Shown: positions 19,071 through 27,629 of the stretch, piece by piece | Layout of the letters: each line of letters begins with the position of its first letter | Position numbering within the stretch: position 1 is the first letter of the stretch | Origin: Actinomyces graevenitzii C83 | Lineage (GTDB): Bacteria > Actinomycetota > Actinomycetes > Actinomycetales > Actinomycetaceae | Assembly: GCF_000239695.1 (NCBI RefSeq) | Contig: NZ_JH470338.1 | Location: 803,327-867,326 of the forward strand | Direction of reading: 5' to 3' | Length of the DNA: 64,000 nt | Notes under the pieces: generated by a model | Seen by the model: only the letters and a program-made list of their open reading frames with translations | What the model was told of the DNA's origin: nothing | Databases searched by the model: none | Program-made: the position numbers and the translations under genes

Positions 19071-20861
19071 GTGAATATGGTGTTTCTAAGCAGTCAAGAA
19101 CGCGCCAGCCTACGCCAGTGCCTGCGCCTGTTAGGGCTTAACCGGGGTCGGTTTTGGGCTTCAGTGCTTACCGGTAGCGCCGGTTTGGCTAGCGCCATTG
19201 CCTTAAGTGCGGTGGCTGCCTGGCTAATTGCCCGCGCCAGCGAGCATCCCGATGTGGTGATGCTGGGAGTGGCGCCCGTAATGGTGCGCCTATTTGGTAT
19301 TTCCCGCGCAGTTTTACGCTATGCGGAACGCCTAATCAGCCACGACACGGCGCTGCGCGGCATGAATGGGCTACGTACCCGGGTTTATCAGGCCCTAGCT
19401 GGCTCACGCGCTGACGTGGTGGCCGCCCTGCGCCGTGGGGATGTGCTAGCCCGCATGGGAGCTGATATCGACGCCGTCGGCGACTTGGTGGTGCGCGCCT
19501 ATCTGCCCGCAGCGGTAGCCCTGGTGAGCAGCCTACTGACGGTAGTGGCTATCGCCTTTATCTATCCCCCTGCTGCCCTGATTTTGGCTCTGTGCCTAGC
19601 TATCAGCGGTATTGGCGCTCCCCTAGTAACCATGCGAGCTACTCGCCGGGCCCTAGATGCGCGCCGCCTAGCTGACACGCAGCTAGCAAATGCCACCCTC
19701 AACATCCTGGAAAACGCTGACGAGCTGCGCATTAACGGCACTATGGAAACCGCCCAAAATGAGCTAGCCCAAATTGAGCAGCGCATTATTGCCCTTAAAG
19801 ACAGCGCTGCCCGGCCTGGCGCGCTAGCCGCAGCCATTGATATTGCCGCCACCTTAGCTGCCGTAATTGGGGCGATTTTGGTTGGTAGCCCGGCTGTGGC
19901 CGCCGGCAGCCTTAACCCGGTGATGCTGGCGGTTATTACGCTTACGCCTCTGGCTGCTTTTGAAGCCACCGCCCCACTTGGTCCGGCCAGCACCCAGCTA
20001 ATTGTTTCCGCCCAGGCCGCCACGCGCGTAATGGAGCTGGTTGATCAGGCCCGTCAGGCAGCCGATGAGCCCACCCACGAGCTAGCTGCGCCCGGTGCCA
20101 AGGTAAGTTTGCGCGCCCGCAACCTGGCTACTGCTTGGCCAGGGGGCCCCGTTATCAGTCAAGGCATTGATCTGGAAGTTAAACCAGGCCAGTCACTGGC
20201 CATTGTGGGCTCTTCGGGAATTGGTAAAACCACTCTGCTGTACACCCTGGCCGGGATCCTGCCTGGCGCCCAGGGCAGCGTCGAGGTACTGACCAGCCAG
20301 AACACTTGGCAGCCACTGTATGGCGCCCCGCGTCAACAAGCCGCCGCCTACGTGAGCCTAACTGCTGAAGATGCCCATATTTTTAATACCTCAGTGCTAG
20401 AAAACCTGCGTGTAGCCAAGGGTGATATCACTGCTGAGCAAGCCCATAAACTGCTAGAGCAGGCTGGTTTAGGTACTTGGATAAGCCAGCTACCTAAAGG
20501 TTTAGACACTGTCTTAGGGTCGGGTGCCACCAGTATTTCCGGTGGAGAACGCCGTCGACTCTTACTGGCCCGCGCCCTAGCCAGCCCCGCCCGCATCCTG
20601 CTGCTAGATGAGCCCGGTGAGCATCTAGACCCGGCCACCGCTGACGCCCTAATCACCGACCTATTACAAGCCGACTCTAAGCGCGCTATTGTGCTAGTAA
20701 CCCACCGGCTAAGTGCTTTGGCCAGCGCTAATGAAGTAGTGCTGCTAGGCAAAGAAAACCAAGCTGTCCGCATTGTTGCCCGTGGCAGCCACAGCCAGCT
20801 ACTAGCTAGCAGCAAGGAATACGCTTGGGCTCTAGTGCAGGAGGAAAGTAGCGATGAGTGA
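19071..20861 (+). CDS. cydC: Thiol reductant ABC exporter subunit CydC
   Basis: 596 residues, GTG start directly after the cydD stop, with GGAGG inside the cydD end. Six membrane helices are followed by an ATPase domain with Walker A GSSGIGKTT, signature ISGGERRRL and Walker B ILLLDEPGEHLD. It is the partner of CydD in a heterodimeric exporter. Its last 8 nt overlap the histidine kinase gene, so the kinase is part of the same transcription unit. Confidence 0.92.
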   Translation: MNMVFLSSQERASLRQCLRLLGLNRGRFWASVLTGSAGLASAIALSAVAAWLIARASEHPDVVMLGVAPVMVRLFGISRAVLRYAERLISHDTALRGMNGLRTRVYQALAGSRADVVAALRRGDVLARMGADIDAVGDLVVRAYLPAAVALVSSLLTVVAIAFIYPPAALILALCLAISGIGAPLVTMRATRRALDARRLADTQLANATLNILENADELRINGTMETAQNELAQIEQRIIALKDSAARPGALAAAIDIAATLAAVIGAILVGSPAVAAGSLNPVMLAVITLTPLAAFEATAPLGPASTQLIVSAQAATRVMELVDQARQAADEPTHELAAPGAKVSLRARNLATAWPGGPVISQGIDLEVKPGQSLAIVGSSGIGKTTLLYTLAGILPGAQGSVEVLTSQNTWQPLYGAPRQQAAAYVSLTAEDAHIFNTSVLENLRVAKGDITAEQAHKLLEQAGLGTWISQLPKGLDTVLGSGATSISGGERRRLLLARALASPARILLLDEPGEHLDPATADALITDLLQADSKRAIVLVTHRLSALASANEVVLLGKENQAVRIVARGSHSQLLASSKEYAWALVQEESSDE

Positions 20862-22827
20862 CACCTTCCAATTTCCCGGAGTGCCAGATGATGACCCGCT
20901 GGGCGATATTGATATCCCCTCTCCCCTAACCCCCAGGGTTTCTACGTACTCCTCGGCTACGGTCGCCGTCGAAAACGGGGAGGTAAACGGCTTCACTGTG
21001 CACTCCAACCGGATGCGCTCCACCCGGGCCCTAACTGACCTGGGACTAGGCACTGCCGCCGATCTAGATTCACGCACCCTGGATCTACTGGCAGCCGCCC
21101 TGGATCTAACCAGCTCCCTAAAAGTACGTGATGCTCTGCAGCGTTTTGTTACCTCTGCTTGTCAGCTAACCGGGGCCGCTTGGGGCACTATTGCGGTGCA
21201 TAACCAAAACAACCCCTTTGGACCCATGGTTAACGCCGGTGTGCCCACCGCCTCACCGGTGCAGCTAGCTTATGAATCAGTGCAGGGACCAAATCAGCTA
21301 AACCCCCAGCAGGCGGGCACCCTAATCGATTCGGGTGCAATTATCCGCAATGACCTGTCTGTTGCCAGCGCTTTTACCGGCGCCATTGAGGGCGAAGGGC
21401 CCGGCTCGCTGCTAACCGTGCCCTTGCAGGTGCACAGCCAAATCTTTGGCCAGATTTATCTGTGTGATAAGCCCGGCGGGTTTGTTACTAGTGACGCCGC
21501 CACTGTCTCTATGCTGGCGCGCGCAGCGGCTGTAGCCATTGATAATGCTCGCCTGTACCGGGTGGCTAATGAGCGCACTCAGTGGATGAGTGTCTCCCAG
21601 GAGCTAACCAGCACGCTGCTTTCTGGCGCCGACGAAGAAGACGCCCTGGGGCTGATTACCAAGCGCGTGCGTGAAGTGGCCCGCGCAGATACTTCGGCCC
21701 TGATTTTGCCGGGAATTGGTGACAGCTGGGTGTGCGAGCTGGCTGACGGCTTATGGGCTAATGAGCTGATTGGCACCGTGTTTCCCCCCGATGGGCGGGC
21801 CATGAACTGCCTGCATACTCGCTGCGGCCTGCTGGTGCCCTCTTTATGTGAAGAAAAAGTGCTGCGGGTGGAGGAGCTAAGCCGCTTTGGCCCAGCCCTA
21901 TATGCCCCCATGATTTCCCACTCTCAGGGTATTGGGGTGATTTTGCTGCTGCGTGTGCCTGGGCGCGGGGAGTTTACTGAGCAGGATCTAGAAATCGCCC
22001 AATTGGTGGCCTCCCAGGCTTCGATGGCTTTTGAACTGGCTAGTGCCCAGCACGCTGAAGAGATGGCTAATCTGCTTGATGAGCGTGCCCGCATTGGCCG
22101 TGACCTGCATGATCTGGCCATCCAGCAGCTGTTTGCTACCGGTATGCGTATCACTTCAGCCCGCAAGCGCTTGGCTGCTGGGGAGCAGCTGGGGCCCGAG
22201 GAGATTTTGGCTGCTCTCGACGGCGCGCTGGGGGCTATTGATGAGTCGGTGGCCCAGATCCGCTCGATTGTGCGCTCTTTGCGTGACCGTGATGAGGAAG
22301 TGGGCGTGGTGGAGCGTTTGCGCCGCGAATCCTCACTGGCCCGTAACTCTCTGGGTTACGCCCCTTCGTTGATTATTACCGTTGACGGCAAGTCGCTTAG
22401 CAACTGTTGCCGCGACGAGGAAGATAACCTGATCTCCATTATTGACGCCGCCGTTGACGATGATCTGGCTGATGACCTGGTAGCAGTAACCCGTGAGGCG
22501 CTAGCGAATGTGGCCCGCCATGCCAAGGCTTCCTCAGTGCGGGTGCAAATTGATTTCACCGGTTTGGATCTAACTAACGCCTCGTGTCAGCACACCCCCA
22601 GCCAAGTGGAGATTCAGGTAGATGACGACGGCGTGGGGCTAGATCCTACCTCTACGCGTAGCTCCGGCACCGCCAATATGAGTCAGCGGGCACTGCGTCG
22701 TGGCGGTAGCTTCAGTTTGGGGCCCAGTCCGCGCGACGACGCTGCCCAGGCTGCGCAGGCAGGTCAAGATACGCATCGCGGCACCCGCCTAATTTGGCAG
22801 GCGCCGCTAGAAAACTCGGTCGGTTAA
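20854..22827 (+). CDS. GAF-domain sensor histidine kinase (DevS/DosS-like)
   Basis: 657 residues. Two GAF domains (about 85-235 and 250-405) precede a HisKA_3 dimerisation domain with the phosphoacceptor His419 in GRDLHDLAIQQL and an HATPase domain (ALANVARHAK, DDDGVGLD). No membrane segment is seen, so it should be cytoplasmic. The layout resembles DosS/DevS, but where DosS has its heme-ligand histidine this protein has FTGAIEGEGPG, without His. Oxygen or redox sensing is therefore inferred only from the operon: it overlaps cydC by 8 nt. The likely partner regulator is convergent at 22837. Confidence 0.88.
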   Translation: MSDTFQFPGVPDDDPLGDIDIPSPLTPRVSTYSSATVAVENGEVNGFTVHSNRMRSTRALTDLGLGTAADLDSRTLDLLAAALDLTSSLKVRDALQRFVTSACQLTGAAWGTIAVHNQNNPFGPMVNAGVPTASPVQLAYESVQGPNQLNPQQAGTLIDSGAIIRNDLSVASAFTGAIEGEGPGSLLTVPLQVHSQIFGQIYLCDKPGGFVTSDAATVSMLARAAAVAIDNARLYRVANERTQWMSVSQELTSTLLSGADEEDALGLITKRVREVARADTSALILPGIGDSWVCELADGLWANELIGTVFPPDGRAMNCLHTRCGLLVPSLCEEKVLRVEELSRFGPALYAPMISHSQGIGVILLLRVPGRGEFTEQDLEIAQLVASQASMAFELASAQHAEEMANLLDERARIGRDLHDLAIQQLFATGMRITSARKRLAAGEQLGPEEILAALDGALGAIDESVAQIRSIVRSLRDRDEEVGVVERLRRESSLARNSLGYAPSLIITVDGKSLSNCCRDEEDNLISIIDAAVDDDLADDLVAVTREALANVARHAKASSVRVQIDFTGLDLTNASCQHTPSQVEIQVDDDGVGLDPTSTRSSGTANMSQRALRRGGSFSLGPSPRDDAAQAAQAGQDTHRGTRLIWQAPLENSVG

Positions 22828-22836
22828 GAAAATCGG

Positions 22837-23499
22837 TTAGCTACGTGAGCCGGCGCGCCAACCCGAGGCGCGCTGGCTAGCTACCCAGGCGGCCACCTGA
22901 GTGCGGCGCTGCAGGCCCATCTTGGCCAGCAGGGAGGTGATGTGGTTCTTCACCGTCTTTTCAGCAACCCCCAGCTGGGCGCCGATTTCCCGGTTAGACA
23001 GGCCCTCACCGATCAGCACCAGCACCTTACGCTCAGCGTTGGTTAGGTCAGCGGTAGGGTCATCGTGGTCAGCGCGACGGCGGGTAACCGTGCGCTCATC
23101 TAGCAGCACACGCCCGTCAGCCACAGCCCGCACCACATCAGAGATTTCGGCGCCGTGCACGCTCTTAAGCACGTAGGCACGGGCCCCTACCTCCAACGCC
23201 TCAGCCAGGGCCTCGTCGTCGTCGAAGGAAGTTAGCACGATGGGCAGAGCCTGCGGGACAGACTGCGACAGGGCGCGGATAACCTCAATACCAGTGCCGT
23301 CAGGTAGCTGTAGATCCACCAGGACAACGTCAGGACGCATTAGGTCCGCACGTCGTATAGCTTCCGCCTTAGAACCGGCCTCCGCTACAACTTCGAGGCC
23401 GTCTGCGCGGTCAATGATGTCTGAGATGCCGCGACGGACAATCTCATGGTCATCGATAATCATGACGCGAACGTTCGCGCCCTCCCGGTTTTCTACCAT
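22837..23499 (-). CDS. NarL/LuxR-family response regulator (DevR-like)
   Basis: About 220 residues. The receiver domain has the acidic pair IIDDHE and phosphorylation site Asp62 in VLVDLQLPDGTG; the C-terminal LuxR-type HTH has LTNAERKVLVLIGEGLSNREIG and AEKTVKNHI. I used the ATG at 23499, which opens shortly before the receiver; an in-frame ATG at 23541 adds 14 residues, and neither has a clear ribosome binding site. It converges on the GAF kinase gene with a 9-nt gap and lies downstream of mutM, with an AT-rich promoter-like gap. Partnership with the kinase is inferred. Confidence 0.87.
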   Translation of the reverse strand: MVENREGANVRVMIIDDHEIVRRGISDIIDRADGLEVVAEAGSKAEAIRRADLMRPDVVLVDLQLPDGTGIEVIRALSQSVPQALPIVLTSFDDDEALAEALEVGARAYVLKSVHGAEISDVVRAVADGRVLLDERTVTRRRADHDDPTADLTNAERKVLVLIGEGLSNREIGAQLGVAEKTVKNHITSLLAKMGLQRRTQVAAWVASQRASGWRAGSRS

Positions 23500-23581
23500 G
23501 GAGCTAAGACTAGCAACAATGGGCCCTAGTCCTATAATCAAAAACTTGTAAAACTATAGGAAATTTTTATAACGCGGTGTT

Positions 23582-24475
23582 TTAACCTTGTTTATTGCGC
23601 TGACAATTGGGGCAGCGTACATGTGAACGCCCGCCAATAACCTCTTTGCGTAGTAGCCGCCCACAACGCGAACAGGGCTGCCCTTCACGTCCATAGACCT
23701 CTAGCGACCTAGCAAAGTATCCAGCTTCTCCTTCAGTATTTACATATAAAGCATCAAAACTGGTGCCGCCTTGAGCTAAAGCGCGTTGCATAACTTCGCC
23801 GGTGCTTTGCAGTAAAAGTTTTAACTTGGCTTTGCTCAGTGAACTACCCGGCCGGGCGCCGGCAATACGTGCAGCCCATAAAGCTTCATCAGCATAAATG
23901 TTGCCGATTCCCGATATAACACCTTGATCTAAAAGCTGGGTCTTTATAGCTCGACTAGAGGCCTGCAAGCGGCCAATTACCTGGGCTTTATCAAGATAGG
24001 GATCTAAAACATCGCGAGCCACATGAGTGTCAGTTACCGGAATGGCATTTAACTGACTGCCGCAGCCACCTGGAAAACCATCACTAGTGGGCACCATATC
24101 CACCACCGCCAAGCCGCCAAACATGCGCTGATCAACGTGGTGCAGCACGGTGGAGCCTTCCAGCCTTAAACGCACCCGCAAATGGCGGTGATTGAAATGC
24201 TCAGCCTCTAGCCCACTATGGACCAGCAGCTGCCCACTCATACCCAGGTGGGCGGTCAGGGCGGCGCCGTCGTCGAGAACTAGCCATAAAAACTTGCCGC
24301 GACGCACCGCCGCCTGCACCTGACGACCCACCAACTGATCAACAAATGAGGCCGGTCCCCCCACATGCCTGCGCAGCGGGCGGCTATCTAGCACCTCAAC
24401 CTCTGTGAAATGCAGCCCCACCAGGTGCTTTTCTAGCCCCCGGCGCACTACCTCAACTTCAGGAAGCTCAGGCAT
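23582..24475 (-). CDS. mutM: Formamidopyrimidine-DNA glycosylase (Fpg/MutM)
   Basis: 297 residues. The N-terminus MPELPEVEVVRRGL carries the catalytic Pro2 and Glu3; the H2TH region DQGVISGIGNIYADEALW and the C-terminal zinc finger (CSRCG ... CPNC) are present. It excises 8-oxoguanine and FaPy lesions and cuts the abasic site. The start overlaps the rnc stop by one base (ATGA type), placing it in the coaD-sepIVA-DUF177-rnc-mutM cluster. Confidence 0.96.
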   Translation of the reverse strand: MPELPEVEVVRRGLEKHLVGLHFTEVEVLDSRPLRRHVGGPASFVDQLVGRQVQAAVRRGKFLWLVLDDGAALTAHLGMSGQLLVHSGLEAEHFNHRHLRVRLRLEGSTVLHHVDQRMFGGLAVVDMVPTSDGFPGGCGSQLNAIPVTDTHVARDVLDPYLDKAQVIGRLQASSRAIKTQLLDQGVISGIGNIYADEALWAARIAGARPGSSLSKAKLKLLLQSTGEVMQRALAQGGTSFDALYVNTEGEAGYFARSLEVYGREGQPCSRCGRLLRKEVIGGRSHVRCPNCQRNKQG

Positions 24476-25305
24476 TAATCGTCAGTGGCGTTAGCGGGCA
24501 CGCCTCCTAGCAGGCTGCCGTGAGCCTGGTCGGCGGCCAAAGCCTCATTAACCCCGGGCAGGGCCAAGCCGGCGTCGCCCTTTTCAGCTAAAAGCCGGGC
24601 ATAAGCAGACTCAGCGGCCACCAGCTCCGCAGCCTTCTTCGAGGAGCCCTCCCCGCTGCCCAGCTCATGGTCACCCACGCGGGCGCAGGCCCTAAAGCGA
24701 CGCGAGTGGTCAGGCCCAAAGCCCTCAACCTCGTAGTTAGGCGCACCCAAGCCGTGCGCATTACACAGCTCCAGCAGCGAAGTCTTCCAGTCCATAGCGC
24801 CCCCACGCACCTGGGCGCGGTTAAGGAAACCAGAGACCAAAACCTGCACTACCGGGCGGGTAGCGTTAAAACCGTGAGTTAGGTAGGTGGCGCCAATCAT
24901 GGCCTCAACCGTGTCAGACAGGATTGAAGCTTTTTCACGCCCACCGGTAATGGCCTCACCATTACCCAGCAAAATGAACTCACCCAGACCTAGCTGCTGG
25001 GCAATCTGCGCCAAAGCTGGCTCAGAGACGGTAGCTGAACGCATTTTGGCCAACTGTCCCTCGCTCACGCCTGGAAAGCGCGTATATAGCTCCTCAGTCA
25101 CCACCAGGCCCAGCACCGAGTCACCCAGAAACTCTAGGCGCTCATTGGTGGGCAAACCGCCCTGCTCATGGGCCCAAGAGCGGTGGGTGAGGGCCAGTTC
25201 TAACAGCTCAGGGTCAATTTTGATACCCCAGCGGTTAAGCAGCACCTCACGGTCAGTGCGAGCGGCGGGGGCTTTTACCCGAGACTTACTTTTGCGAACC
25301 ATCAT
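24475..25305 (-). CDS. rnc: Ribonuclease III
   Basis: 276 residues. The RNase III signature NERLEFLGDSVLGLVV lies near residue 55, the C-terminal double-stranded RNA-binding domain spans about 175-245, and a further tail of about 30 residues is not conserved. It cuts double-stranded RNA in rRNA precursors. The first codons overlap the DUF177 stop. In relatives rpmF usually sits between DUF177 and rnc; it is absent here. Confidence 0.96.
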   Translation of the reverse strand: MMVRKSKSRVKAPAARTDREVLLNRWGIKIDPELLELALTHRSWAHEQGGLPTNERLEFLGDSVLGLVVTEELYTRFPGVSEGQLAKMRSATVSEPALAQIAQQLGLGEFILLGNGEAITGGREKASILSDTVEAMIGATYLTHGFNATRPVVQVLVSGFLNRAQVRGGAMDWKTSLLELCNAHGLGAPNYEVEGFGPDHSRRFRACARVGDHELGSGEGSSKKAAELVAAESAYARLLAEKGDAGLALPGVNEALAADQAHGSLLGGVPANATDD

Positions 25306-25847
25306 TCTTCCTCTAGCAATGAGCGCAGTGCAGACCAGCGCGGATCTAGGATCTCGTGGTGATGGTCGGCAGGTAGATCAGCTAGACGCTGTCCACATTC
25401 TTGACATAGCCCTGGGCAGTCATCGCTGCACAGGGGCTGGAAGGGCAGCTTTAAAACCAGGGCGTCACGCAGTACCGGCTCTAAATCCACGCTGTCCTCA
25501 TCTGAGATGGTCAGCAGCTCATCGGCGTCTTCTGTCTCGCTGTCTTCAGTTAGCTTGGCAGCTACTTCCGGCAGGAAAAACATCTCTGAGAAGTCAATGT
25601 CTTGCTCATAGCTGATCTCATCGAGGCAGCGGCCGCATTCGCCGGCAATCTGTACCTGGGCACTGCCGCTAACCAGTACGCCGTCGGTCATGGAGGTCAG
25701 TGTGGCCTGCATCCGCACAGGGGAGCCTGGCTTAGCGCCAATCATGGCGTTACCCAGATCTGCCGGGGCCGGCACAGTTAGCTCTACTTCTTTTACGGAA
25801 CCTGCCTGGTGAGGTAGATCACGCAGGGAAATTACAAAGTCATTCAT
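25302..25847 (-). CDS. YceD family protein (DUF177)
   Basis: 181 residues. Matches DUF177/YceD: an N-terminal beta-rich part, CGRCLDEI, then an acidic middle and a cysteine-rich end CSDDCPGLCQECGQRL, probably a metal site. YceD genes normally accompany rpmF and have been tied to 23S rRNA expression in plants and bacteria. GGAGG precedes the ATG at 25847. It overlaps rnc by 4 nt. Confidence 0.9.
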   Translation of the reverse strand: MNDFVISLRDLPHQAGSVKEVELTVPAPADLGNAMIGAKPGSPVRMQATLTSMTDGVLVSGSAQVQIAGECGRCLDEISYEQDIDFSEMFFLPEVAAKLTEDSETEDADELLTISDEDSVDLEPVLRDALVLKLPFQPLCSDDCPGLCQECGQRLADLPADHHHEILDPRWSALRSLLEEE

Positions 25848-25911
25848 GTTTGCCTCCAGTAGTTATGCAATGGGCAAAGTTTTTGGCAAGGGGCGTCGCC
25901 TGGGGTAACCG

Positions 25912-26496
25912 TTAGGAGGGGTCAACTGACCAGCCCATATTGCGACGGCGCGTCACCGAAGGGTCCTGCCAGGTCTGGCTTGCCGGGGTTTCGGGGTTAC
26001 GACGTCGCTCCAGCTCAGAGCGTCCAGCCATAGTCTGGTGCAGCAACTTTTCTAGAGTCTGCTGCAAGGAAGCCAGGTGGGCATCTGAATAGTTTTCCGC
26101 ACCCGCGCGCATCCCGGCGGCCTTATCTTCAGCCTGGGCCACAATCTCATCGGCGCGCTCATGGGCGCGACGCACAATATTCTCGCCAGAGATAAGCCGC
26201 TCAGCTTCTTCATGGGCATGCTCAATTAGCGCCTCAGACTGGCGGTGACCGTCAGCGACTATAGCCTTGGCGCGCTCACGGGCCTGGTTAATAATCTCGT
26301 CTTCCTGCTCCAGGATTTTGCGGGCATCTTGGATAGACAGCGGTAAATGCTGGCGTACCTGGAACAGTAGGTCAGAAAATTCTTCACGGTTTACCAGCAC
26401 CGAGGCGCCCATGGGCATCGGGCGAGCCTGTTCCAGAGCGCGCTCAAGCTTGCTCAGGTACTTTAGGACATCTGCCCCACGCTCATTTTCAGACAC
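25912..26496 (-). CDS. SepIVA-like coiled-coil cell division protein
   Basis: 194 residues from a GTG start chosen because GAAGGAGG lies 4 nt upstream; longer frames would swallow this site. Residues about 10-45 hold YLSKLERALEQA, and 50-160 are a long coiled coil rich in Glu, Ala, Arg and His (RERAKAIVADGHRQSEALIEHA-type heptads). The position between coaD and DUF177 matches mycobacterial SepIVA, a DivIVA-like septation factor. The assignment depends mostly on synteny and coiled-coil character. Confidence 0.75.
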   Translation of the reverse strand: MSENERGADVLKYLSKLERALEQARPMPMGASVLVNREEFSDLLFQVRQHLPLSIQDARKILEQEDEIINQARERAKAIVADGHRQSEALIEHAHEEAERLISGENIVRRAHERADEIVAQAEDKAAGMRAGAENYSDAHLASLQQTLEKLLHQTMAGRSELERRRNPETPASQTWQDPSVTRRRNMGWSVDPS

Positions 26497-26506
26497 TGCG
26501 CCTCCT

Positions 26507-26977
26507 TCAAGATTTAAGGGCCGTGGCAACTACTGACGGCACAAGTGAGTCAATGTTACCGCCGTAGCTGGCCACATCTTTCACTAGTGAAGACGAGATA
26601 TGCCCCATGCCGGGGGCAGCGGGTAAAAATACCGTCTCCACTCCACCTAGCTGTGTGTTTATAAAGGCCATAGGCGCTTCACTATCTAAATCGCTGCCGT
26701 TACGTAGCCCTTTAACAATAGCAACCGCCCCGATTTGCTCAGCGTAGCTGGCCACTAGGCCGTGCAGGGCCACTACTTTAACGTTTTGCAGGTGGCTTAA
26801 CGACGCCGTCGCTAAGCGCACTCTTTGCTCATCACTAAAGTGGTAACGCCCGCGCTTATCACGGTTTTGCGCCACAGCCACTACTACCTGGTCAAAAATT
26901 TTGGCAGCCCTGCTAACAATATCGACGTGTCCATTAGTTATTGGGTCAAAGGAGCCGGGGTAGAGAGCTGTGCGCAT
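26507..26977 (-). CDS. coaD: Pantetheine-phosphate adenylyltransferase
   Basis: 156 residues, full length. It adenylates 4'-phosphopantetheine to dephospho-CoA. GSFDPITNGH (8-17) is the nucleotidyltransferase signature and HISSSLVKDVA is the CoaD C-terminal motif. A TAGGCT box sits exactly 6 nt before the ATG and there is no ribosome binding site, so the mRNA is probably leaderless. It is divergent from rsmD. Confidence 0.96.
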   Translation of the reverse strand: MRTALYPGSFDPITNGHVDIVSRAAKIFDQVVVAVAQNRDKRGRYHFSDEQRVRLATASLSHLQNVKVVALHGLVASYAEQIGAVAIVKGLRNGSDLDSEAPMAFINTQLGGVETVFLPAAPGMGHISSSLVKDVASYGGNIDSLVPSVVATALKS

Positions 26978-26983
26978 GTACTA

Positions 26984-27034
26984 AGCCTAATGCCAGCTGC
27001 AACTTTAGCCGCTGCGAGCGCGCCGTAATAGGCT
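26984..27034. promoter_or_regulatory. Paired leaderless promoters of coaD and rsmD
   Basis: TAGGCT occurs on the minus strand at 26984-26989, 6 nt before the coaD ATG, and on the plus strand at 27029-27034, 6 nt before the rsmD ATG. The same box and spacing on both sides of a 63-nt divergent gap argues for two leaderless promoters. Confidence 0.6.
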
Positions 27035-27040
27035 TTAAGT

Positions 27041-27601
27041 ATGAGCAGAATCGTGGCCGGCAGCGTAGGTGGGGCCCCCTTACGTGTGCCCTCTTCAGGT
27101 ACTCGCCCTACTTCTGAGCGGGTGCGCGAGGCCCTGTTTTCTAAACTTGAGACCTATCAGGTGCTGCAAGGTGGGCGGGTAGTTGACTTATGCGCGGGCT
27201 CTGGGGCCTTGGGGCTGGAGGCTGCTAGCCGTGGCGCTAGCGAGGTGGCCCTGGTTGACTATGCGCGCGGGGCGGTTAAGGCCTGTCAGGATAATGTGCG
27301 CCGGCTGGGTTTGCGCGGGGTGCGCGTGGTTATGGCTAAGGCGCAGGCCTATACTGCGGGGCCGGCTGGTAGCCCGGTGGATTTAGTGTTTTTTGATCCG
27401 CCCTATGACATGAGTGAGGCTAGCGTCAGTGAGGTTCTTGCTCCGCTGGTGCGCAGCCAGGACCCGTGGCTGCAGCCGCACTCGGTGGTGGTGGTGGAGC
27501 GTTCTACGCGCTCACCGGAGCCGACTTGGCCGGCAGGGATGCATAGTTTTACCGATAAGAAATACGGTGAAACTCGCCTGTGGTTTGCCGAGTTGGATTA
27601 G
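27041..27601 (+). CDS. rsmD: 16S rRNA (guanine(966)-N(2))-methyltransferase
   Basis: 186 residues. The SAM-binding motif VDLCAGSGALGLEAASRGA and catalytic FFDPPYD are typical of RsmD, as are RIVAG at the start and RPTSERVREALFS. It methylates G966 of 16S rRNA. It is divergent from coaD, its common neighbour, and converges with recG. Confidence 0.95.
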   Translation: MSRIVAGSVGGAPLRVPSSGTRPTSERVREALFSKLETYQVLQGGRVVDLCAGSGALGLEAASRGASEVALVDYARGAVKACQDNVRRLGLRGVRVVMAKAQAYTAGPAGSPVDLVFFDPPYDMSEASVSEVLAPLVRSQDPWLQPHSVVVVERSTRSPEPTWPAGMHSFTDKKYGETRLWFAELD

Positions 27602-27629
27602 GGCCAGTTCCGTTTACTAGGACTTTTAA

